Shown one piece after another: positions 7,454-15,741 of a stretch of DNA of 36,961 nucleotides. This stretch comes from a virus, in IMG/VR virus record IMGVR_UViG_3300035181_001968, positions 1 through 36,961 of that record, one strand, 5' to 3'. The notes beneath the pieces were generated by a model that was not told the origin of the DNA, did not search any database, and was given only the letters and a program-made list of their open reading frames with translations. Within the stretch, counting starts at the first letter, position 1. The number at the start of each line of letters is the position of its first letter. A program made the translations under genes and the position numbers.

Positions 7454-7657
7454 ATGGAACTCGATACCATAAACAAGCTGTATTTAGAGTTATCTCAGAT
7501 CGCAACAGTAAAAAACGAACGTGATTTGGAACTAGAAAAGATGATAGAACGCAGCAGGCGCCGTGGAAAATTACTTGTTGATATATTCAATTTCGACGAT
7601 GTAAGTTTATCGTTCGAACTAATGAGCCGTATAGAAGCTGAAGTAAAAGAAAAATAA
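7454..7657 (+). CDS. small helical protein, unknown function
   Basis: A 67-residue, highly charged and probably coiled-coil protein (residues 1-40 KNERDLELEKMIERSRRRGK). It starts with ATG after AATGGGATGAAAT, where GGGATG may serve as ribosome binding site. Similar short helical proteins are common in T4-like genomes without known role. It ends 5 bases before the structured RNA element at 7663-7715. Confidence 0.55.
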   Translation: MELDTINKLYLELSQIATVKNERDLELEKMIERSRRRGKLLVDIFNFDDVSLSFELMSRIEAEVKEK

Positions 7658-7662
7658 CGCGT

Positions 7663-7715
7663 AACTATTCCCTTATGGGAGTGGGCAAGCTATGTCCTTT
7701 AGGACGTGGTAGTTG
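7663..7715 (+). ncRNA. orphan TnpB-type guide-RNA scaffold (reRNA/omegaRNA end)
   Basis: A 53-base structured element. AACTA (7668-7672) pairs with TAGTT (7709-7713). Inside are TCCC-TTAT-GGGA and CTATGTCC-TTTA-GGACGTGG hairpins. A second copy at 22968-23008 has the same core with base changes that keep pairing (U.G becomes C-G, U-A becomes U.G). The sequence ending GTCCTTTAGGACGTGGTAGTTGAC looks to me like the right end and guide-RNA scaffold of IS200/IS605-type TnpB elements, whose guide lies directly 3'. Here the following bases, TACATAAATTTTGAAAAG, would be the guide. No tnpB gene is next to it. The family match is from memory. Confidence 0.6.
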
Positions 7716-7746
7716 ACTACATAAATTTTGAAAAGGTTAAAAAATA

Positions 7747-8697
7747 ATGAAAGAATATACTGGCCTTCTAAATAGAATCTTAGCTGAAGGTGAAGAGCGA
7801 CATGATCGGACTGGGGTCGGAACAATCTCAGTTTTTGGTGGAAATGATCTTGTATTTGACCTACGTGAACGATTCCCGTTAGTTACGATCAAGAAAACTC
7901 TCTGGAGAGCTGCATTTCTTGAGATGCTTTGGTTTATTAGCGGAGCTTCTAATATTAAGTTCTTGAAAGATAACAATGTTAAGATCTGGGATGCTTGGGC
8001 TGATGAAAATGGAAACTTAGGCCCTGTTTATGGAGTTCAATGGAGATCATGGCCTGGTAAGATCTACAAGTTCAGTCATTCTGAGATGATAGCCTGGTCT
8101 GAAGATCCGTCTATAAATCCAAATATTTCTAAAATTGCAATTCCTGACAATTTTATCGGAAATAGAGTAGATAAAGATAGTGAAACTCCATATGAAACTT
8201 TTAATCTTTATCAAGAAAATGTTGATCAACTTAAAAATATGATAGAGATGATCAAGAAAAATCCAACAGGCAGACGTCATATCGTTTCTGCTTGGAATCC
8301 TGGATTTCTAAGTGAAATGGGATTACCCCCATGCCATTACTTATTCCAGTGTTATGTGAGTAATGACGGCCATCTTGACTTGAAATTGCAACTGAGATCA
8401 TCAGATGTTTTTTTAGGTTTACCGTTTAATATAGCTCAATACGCGTTATTAACTCATTTAATAGCTCAATGTACTGGTTTGATTCCTAGATTTTTAAGAA
8501 TTTCTTATGGAGACGCTCATTTATACTCTAATCATATAGAACAAACTAAGCTTATATTAGAAAGAACTCCTGTATCATGTAATCCAAAATTGATAATTAA
8601 TAATATGACAGATAATATAGATGAGTTTAAAATAGAAGATTTTATTATTGAGGGTTATGAATCTCATTCATTTGTAAAAGCTCAAGTTGCTGTATAG
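7747..8697 (+). CDS. thyA: thymidylate synthase (ThyA type)
   Basis: Converts dUMP to dTMP with methylene-tetrahydrofolate. The 316-residue protein has all key motifs: DRTGVGT (residues 20-26), WRAAFLEMLWFISG, GPVYGVQWRSW, the phosphate-binding RR pair at 176-177, the catalytic cysteine C196 in LPPCHYLFQ, RSSD 217-220, LGLPFNIAQYALL and GDAHLYSNH. It is longer than E. coli ThyA because of an insert between about residues 103 and 155, as seen in T4-like and some eukaryotic enzymes. There is no intron, unlike T4 td. The leader carries the orphan guide-RNA scaffold 32 bases upstream of the start. Confidence 0.96.
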   Translation: MKEYTGLLNRILAEGEERHDRTGVGTISVFGGNDLVFDLRERFPLVTIKKTLWRAAFLEMLWFISGASNIKFLKDNNVKIWDAWADENGNLGPVYGVQWRSWPGKIYKFSHSEMIAWSEDPSINPNISKIAIPDNFIGNRVDKDSETPYETFNLYQENVDQLKNMIEMIKKNPTGRRHIVSAWNPGFLSEMGLPPCHYLFQCYVSNDGHLDLKLQLRSSDVFLGLPFNIAQYALLTHLIAQCTGLIPRFLRISYGDAHLYSNHIEQTKLILERTPVSCNPKLIINNMTDNIDEFKIEDFIIEGYESHSFVKAQVAV

Positions 8698-8737
8698 AAT
8701 CTTCAAAAAAGAAATTACCGATTGCTGTATAAAATTG

Positions 8738-8766
8738 TTTACTAGAGATAACTAGTGTGATATAAT
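8738..8766 (+). promoter_or_regulatory. T4-like early promoter
   Basis: TTTACT (8738-8743), 17 bases, TATAAT (8761-8766), within TTGTTTAC. ATAATT overlapping the -10 box can also pair with AATTAT just before the ATG at 8797, a weaker version of the start-site hairpins at 1784 and 6304. Confidence 0.8.
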
Positions 8767-8796
8767 TACTCTATCTTGTAATTTTGTGGAATTATC

Positions 8797-9063
8797 ATGA
8801 AACCTGTTGACGTTTTTAAAGAAACAGACGACGAGTGGTATCCGTCATTTAATCTGGAAAATGAAACTCAGCTAGTAAGAGTTTCATTTACTCAAACAAC
8901 ATCAAGTAAAAAATGGAGAGTTTGTGCTTGGGGAAATGATGACTGTGGACTTGAAGCTGACTTTGATAATGAAACTGTAGCTTGGAACACATTTTTGCAA
9001 GTTATCTTATCGGAAAAGGTAAACATGGACATGTTGATCTCTATGGGATTTGTTTCAGCATGA
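8797..9063 (+). CDS. small phage protein, unknown function
   Basis: An 88-residue acidic protein (WYPSFNLENE, then KKWRVCAWGNDDCGLE and DFDNETVAWNTF) with no named domain. The alternating aromatic and acidic pattern suggests a small beta-rich fold. It is the first gene after the early promoter at 8738, so it is probably expressed early, when phages take over host functions. Its TGA overlaps the ATG of the next gene. Confidence 0.65.
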   Translation: MKPVDVFKETDDEWYPSFNLENETQLVRVSFTQTTSSKKWRVCAWGNDDCGLEADFDNETVAWNTFLQVILSEKVNMDMLISMGFVSA

Positions 9064-9437
9064 AAGCTGATCTTTCAAAAACGATCTCATTTGAAAAAAT
9101 GGTGGGATGGAAGATACATTGGACAAAGTGTAAACTTTGGGATCTTGAAAAAGAAGCATCAAGAAGTTTTTCACATGAACGTGTAGCTTCTATGTTAGAG
9201 TCTTTACAAGATATTTGGAGCAATCATCAGCAATATATCTGGGAAGTTGCGACAATGCTTGAACATAACTATCATAGTTATGATGTGATCGAATATCTTA
9301 AAGACGTTCCAAAATATCAAGAAATGTTGGAGCTTCTACAAACAGTAAAAGAAAAGATCTTATCAATGCATCAAGCTTCAATAGAACAAGATACAACTCA
9401 ATTGAATGTAAAACTTGAAAAATTGAGTAAATACTAA
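9060..9437 (+). CDS. small helical protein, unknown function
   Basis: A 125-residue protein, almost entirely helical and charged, ending in a coiled coil (KEKILSMHQASIEQDTTQLN). The start is placed at the ATG (9060) that overlaps the previous stop; a longer reading from 8982 would lie inside the previous gene. No family is recognised. It is probably in one early operon with the 88-residue gene. Confidence 0.6.
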   Translation: MKADLSKTISFEKMVGWKIHWTKCKLWDLEKEASRSFSHERVASMLESLQDIWSNHQQYIWEVATMLEHNYHSYDVIEYLKDVPKYQEMLELLQTVKEKILSMHQASIEQDTTQLNVKLEKLSKY

Positions 9438-9493
9438 TGAAGTTAATTCTTGGGATCTTTATTGTTAGCGGTGTGTTGATCTTGCTCGCTTGA
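9437..9493 (+). CDS. possible 18-residue hydrophobic peptide
   Basis: The ATG overlaps the preceding TAA stop (TAATG) and opens MKLILGIFIVSGVLILLA, a single hydrophobic stretch long enough to span a membrane or act as a signal-like peptide. Coupled translation with the upstream gene is plausible. It is too short to be sure it is a gene. Confidence 0.3.
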   Translation: MKLILGIFIVSGVLILLA

Positions 9494-9533
9494 TGCTAGA
9501 ATAAAACTATATCGGGCATCTATTGTAAATAAT

Positions 9534-9541
9534 CTTGATAG
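9534..9541 (+). promoter_or_regulatory. probable late promoter of the tail-fibre cassette
   Basis: TGTAAATA, one base from the T4 late -10 TATAAATA, lies 22 bases before the fibre gene ATG at 9563. Related ATAAATA boxes stand before 11730, 14770, 15742, 23267, 29957 and 33518. Confidence 0.45.
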
Positions 9542-9562
9542 TTATCAAGATTGGATGAATAG

Positions 9563-11356
9563 ATGTCAAAAAAGATTTTCAATATTCCACCACAGGTTGC
9601 CGATGAAGTTGTTATCGGCAACCCTTGTCTCCCAAGCTCGTCGTCTGTCTTTACCATCAATTCAACTACGGCTGGAGCTTTATTACCTCGCTTAACTAAT
9701 CTTGAAATGAATTCAATTGTCAATCCAGACAATGGATTGATGGTGTACAACGTTTCAGTAAATAGTTTCTTTTATTACAATGGAAGCTATTGGTTAAACA
9801 TTGGAACTGGATCTGGGATCGGTCCCACTGGCCCAACAGGTCCAACAGGTCCAACATCTGTTGGGCCTGAGTCAGCTGTTTTCATCACCGACGTTACTAG
9901 TTCTACTGGAATCGTAGGAATGAAAACTTACAAACCAGGAAACGTACCTGCTAATGCAGTTATTTTAACTGCTGTCTCTGATACACCAACTGTCAGAATA
10001 GTAGTGGGAGCTGATGGAAGTAGCTTAAAATATAGCCCTGACATTACAGTGAACGGAATAAATGTATCTTTATCTGAATCAACTACTAAACGCTGGTTTA
10101 CTGGATATGCTGATTTAACGCTAGTAGAAGGTGTGAACACTATCACCGCATCTGCTTTAGATGGATCAAGTGATACGATTGAAATTACGTATTCAGTAGG
10201 TGGCCCTAGCATTCAATCTATTACTTTTGGTAACTTCCCAGGAGTACAAACTGCGCTTAAAGCTGATGACATGATTGGAGTAACAATTACTACTGATCTT
10301 TCTGCTACATCAGTTACGATCGCTGCAAACGGAGCAAACGCTTCAACAGTTACGCTACCTGTAACAAACGGGGTAGCTACTGGAAACATTACAATCAGAA
10401 ATGCTACCGGAAACCTTCCGATCACTGTAACTGCTAAAAATCTTTTAGGTACTTCAGGATCTCAGTTCATTAGCTCAAATCTCCCGCTTGATCAAGTTTA
10501 TCCTAGCATTTCACCGATCATAGTTACTTATCAATTAGGAAAGCAAGCGTTTGGAATGGGTGAAACTGGTTCACTTACGTCTACGGTTACTAACTTTGAC
10601 ACTATTCAATATTCTAGTACCGATTTCACAATTCAATCACCTTCAGATTATTCTGCTTCTAAGACAATCATAAATACAAGAACCGGTTATGTTTCTACAG
10701 GCACAAATTTGACAATTATAGCTAACAAAATTTCAAATGGATCAAGTACTATTGTCACCGGTTTAGGAAAGATCGCTACTGTAGCACCTACCGCGTACAT
10801 TTCAATTGTAGATGCTACTCGTTTAGTCGGATCTCCTAGTGGAGTAACTTATGAAGTTAGAATCTATCCAGATCAGATGTTGTTAAATAGTCCAACATTA
10901 ACAGCTTCAGCTGGATTATTAGGATCTAACTGGACCTCATATTTAGGATATTGGAAAAATACTCTAACTATCTATGATTCTACACCAAAGGGTATAGCTC
11001 AGTTTACAAATTTACAGTTGACAGGTTTATCAGGAATAAATGGTTCTACTATCACTAGTGGAAGTACTTATAACGTCGGTGGTTTCACCTCTAGGATTGT
11101 GACATTTCCTGCTTTTTCAAGAGTTGCTGACATGGGAGTAGCTGTAAGTGATCAAACAAAAACTGTTGCTCAAATATTGGGTGGAAATATTTTAACATTA
11201 CATCTTGACGCTGGTGTTTATCAAAATGGTTATTATTTTGCTAACTCAGATGGAACGTACAATCCAAACGGTACTTATCTAGGCTTATCAGATTCTACTT
11301 TTGCTGGATCAAACACTACAGGAACTCTTCAAGCTTCAATTGTTGAGAACGCATAA
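9563..11356 (+). CDS. tail fibre / receptor-binding protein with Ig-like repeats
   Basis: A 597-residue virion protein. Residues 1-90 resemble N-terminal attachment parts of tail fibres (LLPRLTNLEM, GLMVYN, FFYYNGSYWLNIG). A short collagen-like GPTGPTGPTGPT stretch follows at about 88-99, typical of trimeric fibres. The rest is serine/threonine-rich beta structure with at least three Ig- or cadherin-like segments (about 105-220, 220-310, 310-420). The C-terminus (about 500-597) is glycine- and tyrosine-rich and may bind the receptor. No catalytic site is seen. It opens a run of nine fibre or virion genes on the plus strand. Confidence 0.75.
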   Translation: MSKKIFNIPPQVADEVVIGNPCLPSSSSVFTINSTTAGALLPRLTNLEMNSIVNPDNGLMVYNVSVNSFFYYNGSYWLNIGTGSGIGPTGPTGPTGPTSVGPESAVFITDVTSSTGIVGMKTYKPGNVPANAVILTAVSDTPTVRIVVGADGSSLKYSPDITVNGINVSLSESTTKRWFTGYADLTLVEGVNTITASALDGSSDTIEITYSVGGPSIQSITFGNFPGVQTALKADDMIGVTITTDLSATSVTIAANGANASTVTLPVTNGVATGNITIRNATGNLPITVTAKNLLGTSGSQFISSNLPLDQVYPSISPIIVTYQLGKQAFGMGETGSLTSTVTNFDTIQYSSTDFTIQSPSDYSASKTIINTRTGYVSTGTNLTIIANKISNGSSTIVTGLGKIATVAPTAYISIVDATRLVGSPSGVTYEVRIYPDQMLLNSPTLTASAGLLGSNWTSYLGYWKNTLTIYDSTPKGIAQFTNLQLTGLSGINGSTITSGSTYNVGGFTSRIVTFPAFSRVADMGVAVSDQTKTVAQILGGNILTLHLDAGVYQNGYYFANSDGTYNPNGTYLGLSDSTFAGSNTTGTLQASIVENA

Positions 11357-11697
11357 TGGCTAGTTTTAATGACTTTGTTCAACAGGAACTTCCAAAACGT
11401 CCCTTCACAGAAATAGATGGAAGTGAAGGACAAGTTCTTGTGCGTCGAGGCCCAGGTCCAAGACAAGTAGCGTTTGAAACCATCCCTGTAGGATCAGGAA
11501 CTACATTACAAAAGTGGGTAACTACCATGACAGCTGGAGTTTTAACGTATGACTTACCAGCTCTTCCTAGCGGTGAAATTATGGTTTACATAAATGGAGT
11601 TCAAGTAAGTTCTTCTATTTCAGGCGTAGTTATGACAATCACCAGTTATACTGCTGGAATGATAGATTCAGACGATGAGTTAGTCGTTTATTATTGA
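11356..11697 (+). CDS. short tail-fibre protein with beta domain
   Basis: A 113-residue protein starting in a TAATG overlap with the fibre gene. Its C-terminal half (LPSGEIMVYINGVQV, then IDSDDELVVYY) is a shorter form of the beta domain found at the C-termini of the proteins at 11730, 15079 and 15742 (pattern: hydrophobic-VNG, then D-x-(I/V)-x-V-x-Y). It probably stacks on or extends the fibre. Confidence 0.6.
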   Translation: MASFNDFVQQELPKRPFTEIDGSEGQVLVRRGPGPRQVAFETIPVGSGTTLQKWVTTMTAGVLTYDLPALPSGEIMVYINGVQVSSSISGVVMTITSYTAGMIDSDDELVVYY

Positions 11698-11703
11698 TAA
11701 ATA
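11697..11703 (+). promoter_or_regulatory. late-type promoter box ATAAATA
   Basis: ATAAATA overlaps the stop codon of the previous gene and lies 26 bases before the ATG at 11730. It fits the T4-like late -10 box. Confidence 0.4.
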
Positions 11704-11729
11704 TCATCAAATGATTTAGGAGATTTTTA

Positions 11730-12410
11730 ATGGCTAAGATCAAGGGTAAACAGATAAATCAGTTAGTTGGACAAGCTAACTGGAATACTATAGGCATCGC
11801 AGTTCCTTCTGCATCAACTTTAGTTGTAACTACAGCATTCACAGGTAAAACCCCAGGTGGCAGTGATACTGTAGCAGGGGTATTAACTACTCCTATTTAC
11901 AACAAAGTTTTTTTGAGAGAATCAGCTAACGGTAAACCTCTAACAGATCCAGTTGACGGAGTGTCAGTTTTTGCTCGATTAACTGAAGCTAGCGGAACAT
12001 GGACACTATCATTCTTTGTCTTAGTTAACGGTATAGAAACTCCTTTTGACTTTACAGGACACCCAAAAGTTGGACAAAAATTTGATTTTAGGTGGTGTGA
12101 AGTAGTTCAACTTGCTGACAGTTCACCTACTACGATCGTGTATGCTGGTGAAGGTATTGATGAATTTGACCCATCTAGCCCAACAAATCACATTCACATT
12201 CAAGAAACATTCACAATCACCACCAATGGGCAAACCGTGTTTTCACTTACACAAACACCGAAAGATACAGCAAATGTTATTTTCTTTGTAAATGGAATTG
12301 CTTATAATATCACAATTGACTATACTGTAGTGGGTACTACATTGACTTGGCTTAATGTTGACTTTACTCTACAAACGTCTGACCGTGTAACTGCAGAATA
12401 TGCTTACTAA
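11730..12410 (+). CDS. tail-fibre / virion protein
   Basis: A 226-residue protein with a strong ribosome binding site (TAGGAG). It begins MAKIKGKQINQLVG, as does the next gene's MAKIAPKQIDLNAL, so the two share an N-terminal attachment peptide. Residues about 20-150 form a beta-rich body. Residues about 160-226 (QTVFSLTQTP, VIFFVNGIAYN, RVTAEYAY) are the VNG-type beta domain repeated in neighbouring genes. A structural component of the tail or fibre tip is the most likely role. Confidence 0.65.
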   Translation: MAKIKGKQINQLVGQANWNTIGIAVPSASTLVVTTAFTGKTPGGSDTVAGVLTTPIYNKVFLRESANGKPLTDPVDGVSVFARLTEASGTWTLSFFVLVNGIETPFDFTGHPKVGQKFDFRWCEVVQLADSSPTTIVYAGEGIDEFDPSSPTNHIHIQETFTITTNGQTVFSLTQTPKDTANVIFFVNGIAYNITIDYTVVGTTLTWLNVDFTLQTSDRVTAEYAY

Positions 12411-12419
12411 TAAATAAAT

Positions 12420-12818
12420 ATGGCTAAGATTGCACCAAAACAAATAGACTTAAACGCTCTTATTGTAGCGTTAACGTCAGGTGGGTTGACTACAACAGGA
12501 CAACCTGTACCGATAAGAATAACTATCCCTTCAATGTCATCTTCTGTGATAGAAGCATTAGATGGATCAGTATATCGATCTGCAAAATGGTTGTTAACTG
12601 TAACAGATTCTGTAGGTAATAGATTTGCAGTATCAGAAGTACTTGCTCTTCATACAAATGTTAGTGCTTCACATATCCATTATGGAAATGTAGGTGATAA
12701 TATCTTATACGAAGTTGAAATTACATTGATCCAAGGAGTTATGGTTTTTATGATCATAAATTCAGAAAATGTAGATTTAATTGTAGATGCTGTTAGAATT
12801 GGAAGTCTTACTGTATAA
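12420..12818 (+). CDS. small virion protein sharing a C-terminal domain with the 600-residue fibre
   Basis: A 132-residue protein. After a short N-terminal peptide (MAKIAPKQIDLN), residues about 45-132 match by eye the last 90 residues of the protein at 12863: SAKWLLTVTD corresponds to VAKWIVSVVG, VSEVLALHT to VAEVLATHD, and both end with a beta strand and V-R-I or I-R-T. It may be a free copy of that fibre head domain. ATAAATA overlaps the start region (12410-12416), too close to serve as its promoter. Confidence 0.6.
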   Translation: MAKIAPKQIDLNALIVALTSGGLTTTGQPVPIRITIPSMSSSVIEALDGSVYRSAKWLLTVTDSVGNRFAVSEVLALHTNVSASHIHYGNVGDNILYEVEITLIQGVMVFMIINSENVDLIVDAVRIGSLTV

Positions 12819-12862
12819 TAAACCCATATATTTTAATGAAATTTAGTAGGAGTTAATACAAA

Positions 12863-14665
12863 ATGGCACAAGATTTATTTAGAGTTGGTTTAGGTATTGC
12901 TGATGATAATATTGAATATCTATCAGGCGCAGGTGCTCCTCTTGGCACTTCTGGTAGCACGTTTAATGCTCCTATTGGTTCACACTTTACCAATAATTCA
13001 AACGGTGATGTTTATATAAAGAAAACAAATAACGGTACTTCTGATGACTGGCAAATGCTGGCTTCTGGTGGTAACCTTACAGGCATCAGTACTGAAGTTA
13101 ATGCAATTGAAACTGCGGCTGGCTTAAACGCAGATGGTACGTTCAAAGCCCATGTCGGTTCTAACTACATCGATGCTGCAACAACTATGTTTGCAGTTGA
13201 TGCTGCTCTTGATGCTCAGTTGTACACTACTACAACTGGTTTAGCTTCTGAAGTTACTGCTCGTACTGCTGCTGATACTTCAATTCGTGCTGACTTTGCT
13301 GCTGCTGATACGACTGAAGCTGGAATTCGCGCTGCTGCTGATACTGCACTGCAAACTGAAGTTGATGCAATTGAAGCTGGTGCAGGTCTTGAAACTAACG
13401 GTACATATGTAACTCCAGTAGGAACAAACTATCTTTCAACTGCAACTTCACTGAAAGGTGCTGATTCTCTGTTGGATGCTGCAATTAAAGCTGCTGTTGA
13501 CACTCAAGCTGCTACTGACGCTGCTCAAGATGTAGTGATCGCAAGTAAAGTAAGCAAAGCTGGTGATACCATGTCAGGTAACCTGAACATGAACAGCAAT
13601 GAAGTTATCGGGCTTCCTTCAATTCCTTCTGGTGCTACTGCTGCTGTTTCTAAGAGCTACCTTGATTCAGTAATTACTGGTTTAACTTGGAAAGCTCCTG
13701 TTAATACGATCGGGGCTACTAACCCAGCTACTGCTGCTATCGGTGATCGTTTCTTAAATACCACTGACAACAAGATTTACACCGCTACCGCTGTTAACAC
13801 ATGGGATGGTGGTGTTGTTCCTGTTGATGGTTGGGCTGTGTTTGATTCATCTACTGAAACCGGTTACGTATTCTCAGGAACTACTTGGGTTCAATTTACC
13901 GGTGGTGGTCAAATTGTTGCTGGTATGGGTTTGTCAAAGACCGGAAATCAACTTGACGTTAACTTAGGTGCTGGTATCGCTCAGCTCCCAACTGATGAAG
14001 TTGGTGTTGATGTTCTAACAACTGGTGGTTTGTTCACTACTGTTGACGGTACTACTAGTAGTACAGATACTAGTGCTCAGCTTGCGGTTAAATTAGACGG
14101 TACGAGCATCACTTCTGGTGTTAACGGTGTTAAAGTTTCTGACACGATCACTACTGCGCTTTCAAATGCAACTACTGGTCTTGCGCAAGAAATTATCAAT
14201 CGTACAAATGCTGATGCTACCATCACCACGAACTACCAAGCCGCTGATGCTACCATCACCACGAACTACCAAGCCGCTGATGCTACATTACAAACCAACA
14301 TCAATGCTCTTGCTGCTGAAGTTGCTGTAACTGGATCTGCTTCTGCTGTTACCGCTCTTACTGTCGTTGATGGCACAGCTCTTGTTGATTCAATCGAAGT
14401 TGCTAAGTGGATTGTTTCTGTAGTCGGAACTGGTGCAAACGCTAATAAGAAGTTGGTTGCTGAAGTTCTAGCAACACACGACGGTACACCTACTGCTGAT
14501 GCTACTGCTGCTGACTTTACAGTTTATGCTAAGCTAAAGTTTGGCAATATCACTGGTCTTACTTTTGACGTGATTCTGTCAGGTACAGGGGTAGCTCAAA
14601 CTATGCAATTGGCTGTTTCTAGTACAATGCAAGTTAACGTGAAGTCAATTCGTACTTCTCTGTGA
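12863..14665 (+). CDS. long tail-fibre protein with coiled-coil repeats
   Basis: A 600-residue fibre protein with a good GGAG ribosome binding site. The N-terminal 75 residues (LGTSGSTFNAPIGSHFTNNSNGD) are of the type found in T4-like fibres. Two segments (about 130-190 and 430-490) are alanine/aspartate-rich heptad-like repeats (TAADTSIRADFAAADT; NADATITTNYQAADAT) expected to form a trimeric coiled coil. The middle contains a KAPVNTIG...IGDRFLNTTDNKIY module common in phage fibres. The last 90 residues are a beta domain shared with the gene at 12420. The codons are noticeably richer in GC and alanine than nearby genes, as coiled-coil repeats require. Confidence 0.75.
   Translation: MAQDLFRVGLGIADDNIEYLSGAGAPLGTSGSTFNAPIGSHFTNNSNGDVYIKKTNNGTSDDWQMLASGGNLTGISTEVNAIETAAGLNADGTFKAHVGSNYIDAATTMFAVDAALDAQLYTTTTGLASEVTARTAADTSIRADFAAADTTEAGIRAAADTALQTEVDAIEAGAGLETNGTYVTPVGTNYLSTATSLKGADSLLDAAIKAAVDTQAATDAAQDVVIASKVSKAGDTMSGNLNMNSNEVIGLPSIPSGATAAVSKSYLDSVITGLTWKAPVNTIGATNPATAAIGDRFLNTTDNKIYTATAVNTWDGGVVPVDGWAVFDSSTETGYVFSGTTWVQFTGGGQIVAGMGLSKTGNQLDVNLGAGIAQLPTDEVGVDVLTTGGLFTTVDGTTSSTDTSAQLAVKLDGTSITSGVNGVKVSDTITTALSNATTGLAQEIINRTNADATITTNYQAADATITTNYQAADATLQTNINALAAEVAVTGSASAVTALTVVDGTALVDSIEVAKWIVSVVGTGANANKKLVAEVLATHDGTPTADATAADFTVYAKLKFGNITGLTFDVILSGTGVAQTMQLAVSSTMQVNVKSIRTSL
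14209..14292 (+). repeat. 33-base tandem repeat inside the fibre gene
   Basis: A 33-base unit, starting GCTGATGCTACCATCACC, occurs twice in perfect tandem (about 14211-14276) with a partial third unit. It encodes the 11-residue coiled-coil repeat ADATITTNYQA. Slippage here would change fibre length in 11-residue steps. Confidence 0.8.
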
Positions 14666-14679
14666 TTAAGTAACAATTT

Positions 14680-14710
14680 AAAAGCCTACCAGAATTCTGG
14701 TAGGCTTTTT
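14680..14710 (+). terminator. intrinsic terminator after the long fibre gene
   Basis: A perfect 13-bp stem (14680-14692 with 14697-14709, AAAAGCCTACCAG/CTGGTAGGCTTTT) with a 4-base loop AATT and a T tract. It lies 14 bases after the stop codon. Confidence 0.88.
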
Positions 14711-14735
14711 AATGCCCGATGGCATCAGGTTACCA

Positions 14736-14742
14736 ATAAATA
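14736..14742 (+). promoter_or_regulatory. late-type promoter box ATAAATA
   Basis: ATAAATA lies directly downstream of the terminator and 27 bases before the TTG at 14770. It would restart transcription for the second half of the fibre cassette. Confidence 0.5.
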
Positions 14743-14769
14743 AAAATATAATTGATAAGAGAGATTATC

Positions 14770-15069
14770 TTGGGTACTATTGTTAACAATGCGTTTCACG
14801 TTGAAGGAATTCTTTTAAATGATTCTGTATTGATCGTCGCAGATTCAGTAGACCCGTCAAAAAGTGATGGTTTAGAAGCTCCTATAGGTACATTGATGAT
14901 CATGCCCGATGGAACTACTAGAAGAAAGGTAGGACCTGAAGACACTGATTGGGATTATTGGCTACCTCAAAAATTCATCACTGAAGCTGACGTGGTAAAA
15001 CTTATTAAAGCTCATACTAAAAAATGCAGTAATTGTCAAAAGGGTAAATCAACCCTTAAAGACAACTAA
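14770..15069 (+). CDS. small tail/virion protein
   Basis: About 99 residues from the TTG at 14770, chosen over the TTG at 14752 because AGAGAG lies 6 bases upstream. The start remains uncertain. It contains SDGLEAPIGTLMIMPDGTTRRKVGPEDTDW, the same fibre-associated module as PIGSIYLCTSGDLWKKQGPLNSDW in the next gene. Near the C-terminus, KKCSNCQKGKS could hold a metal or a disulfide. It probably contributes to the fibre or baseplate. Confidence 0.5.
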   Translation: MGTIVNNAFHVEGILLNDSVLIVADSVDPSKSDGLEAPIGTLMIMPDGTTRRKVGPEDTDWDYWLPQKFITEADVVKLIKAHTKKCSNCQKGKSTLKDN

Positions 15070-15078
15070 AGGAGTCTT

Positions 15079-15714
15079 ATGAACATAAACCTTCATGAGT
15101 TCTTTGACGTTGATGGAATACAGTTTGACGGTGGTCCTGTCATTGCTTCAGGAGATCTAACACCTGATTTTTCTGCCCCGATCGGATCAATTTATCTTTG
15201 TACTTCAGGTGATCTTTGGAAAAAACAAGGTCCTCTAAATTCTGACTGGGTTAACACTATTCCTGCTACTCCGATCGTTAGAGAAACCCCAGCAGGATTG
15301 ATTGACGGAGTTAACAATATATTCACGTTACAGTATAACGTTGAGTTAAACAAAGAATCTATCTACGTAAATGGACTATTGTTGAACTCTGGAGTTGACA
15401 ATGATTATACAATCTCGCTCAATACTATAACGTTCAATTTCATACCACAAATAAATGATACGATATTAGTTACATATTTTAAACCTGATGGTAGCACCCC
15501 GATCATTAGAGAAGTACCGGTAGGATTAATTGACGGTTCAAACACACAATTCACATTATCATATGTTCCAGTTATAAATAAAGAATCTGTTTATGTTAAT
15601 GGATTATTGATGGCTTCAGGTCCTTTAAACAATTATACCATAATAGATAATAAGATCACTTTCAAATTTGCTCCTCAAGTTGGTGATGTAATATTAGTAT
15701 CATATTATAAATAA
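15079..15714 (+). CDS. tail-fibre protein with two VNG beta domains
   Basis: A 211-residue protein with a strong AAGGAG site. The N-terminal module (APIGSIYLCTSGDLWKK) matches the previous gene. Residues about 70-137 and 142-211 are two direct copies of a beta domain: IVRETPAGLIDG...YVNGLLLNSG...DTILVTYFK and IIREVPVGLIDG...YVNGLLMASG...DVILVSYYK. The same domain closes the next gene. Internal duplication is evident. A receptor-binding or fibre-tip role is likely. Confidence 0.7.
   Translation: MNINLHEFFDVDGIQFDGGPVIASGDLTPDFSAPIGSIYLCTSGDLWKKQGPLNSDWVNTIPATPIVRETPAGLIDGVNNIFTLQYNVELNKESIYVNGLLLNSGVDNDYTISLNTITFNFIPQINDTILVTYFKPDGSTPIIREVPVGLIDGSNTQFTLSYVPVINKESVYVNGLLMASGPLNNYTIIDNKITFKFAPQVGDVILVSYYK
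15706..15713 (+). promoter_or_regulatory. late promoter box, exact TATAAATA
   Basis: An exact T4 late -10 consensus TATAAATA overlaps the stop codon of the preceding gene and lies 28 bases before the ATG at 15742. Confidence 0.6.
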
Positions 15715-15741
15715 TTTAATTGAAAGAAAAAGGGATCAAAA

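Noticed and set aside
9041-10425. Minus-strand open frames in the fibre region
   Set aside because: They have no ribosome binding sites or family motifs, and the plus-strand genes explain the sequence fully.
12410-12416. Late promoter ATAAATA directly before the ATG at 12420
   Set aside because: It lies 4 bases from the start codon, so the RNA would begin inside the gene. Probably a chance match in a TAAATAAATA stretch.
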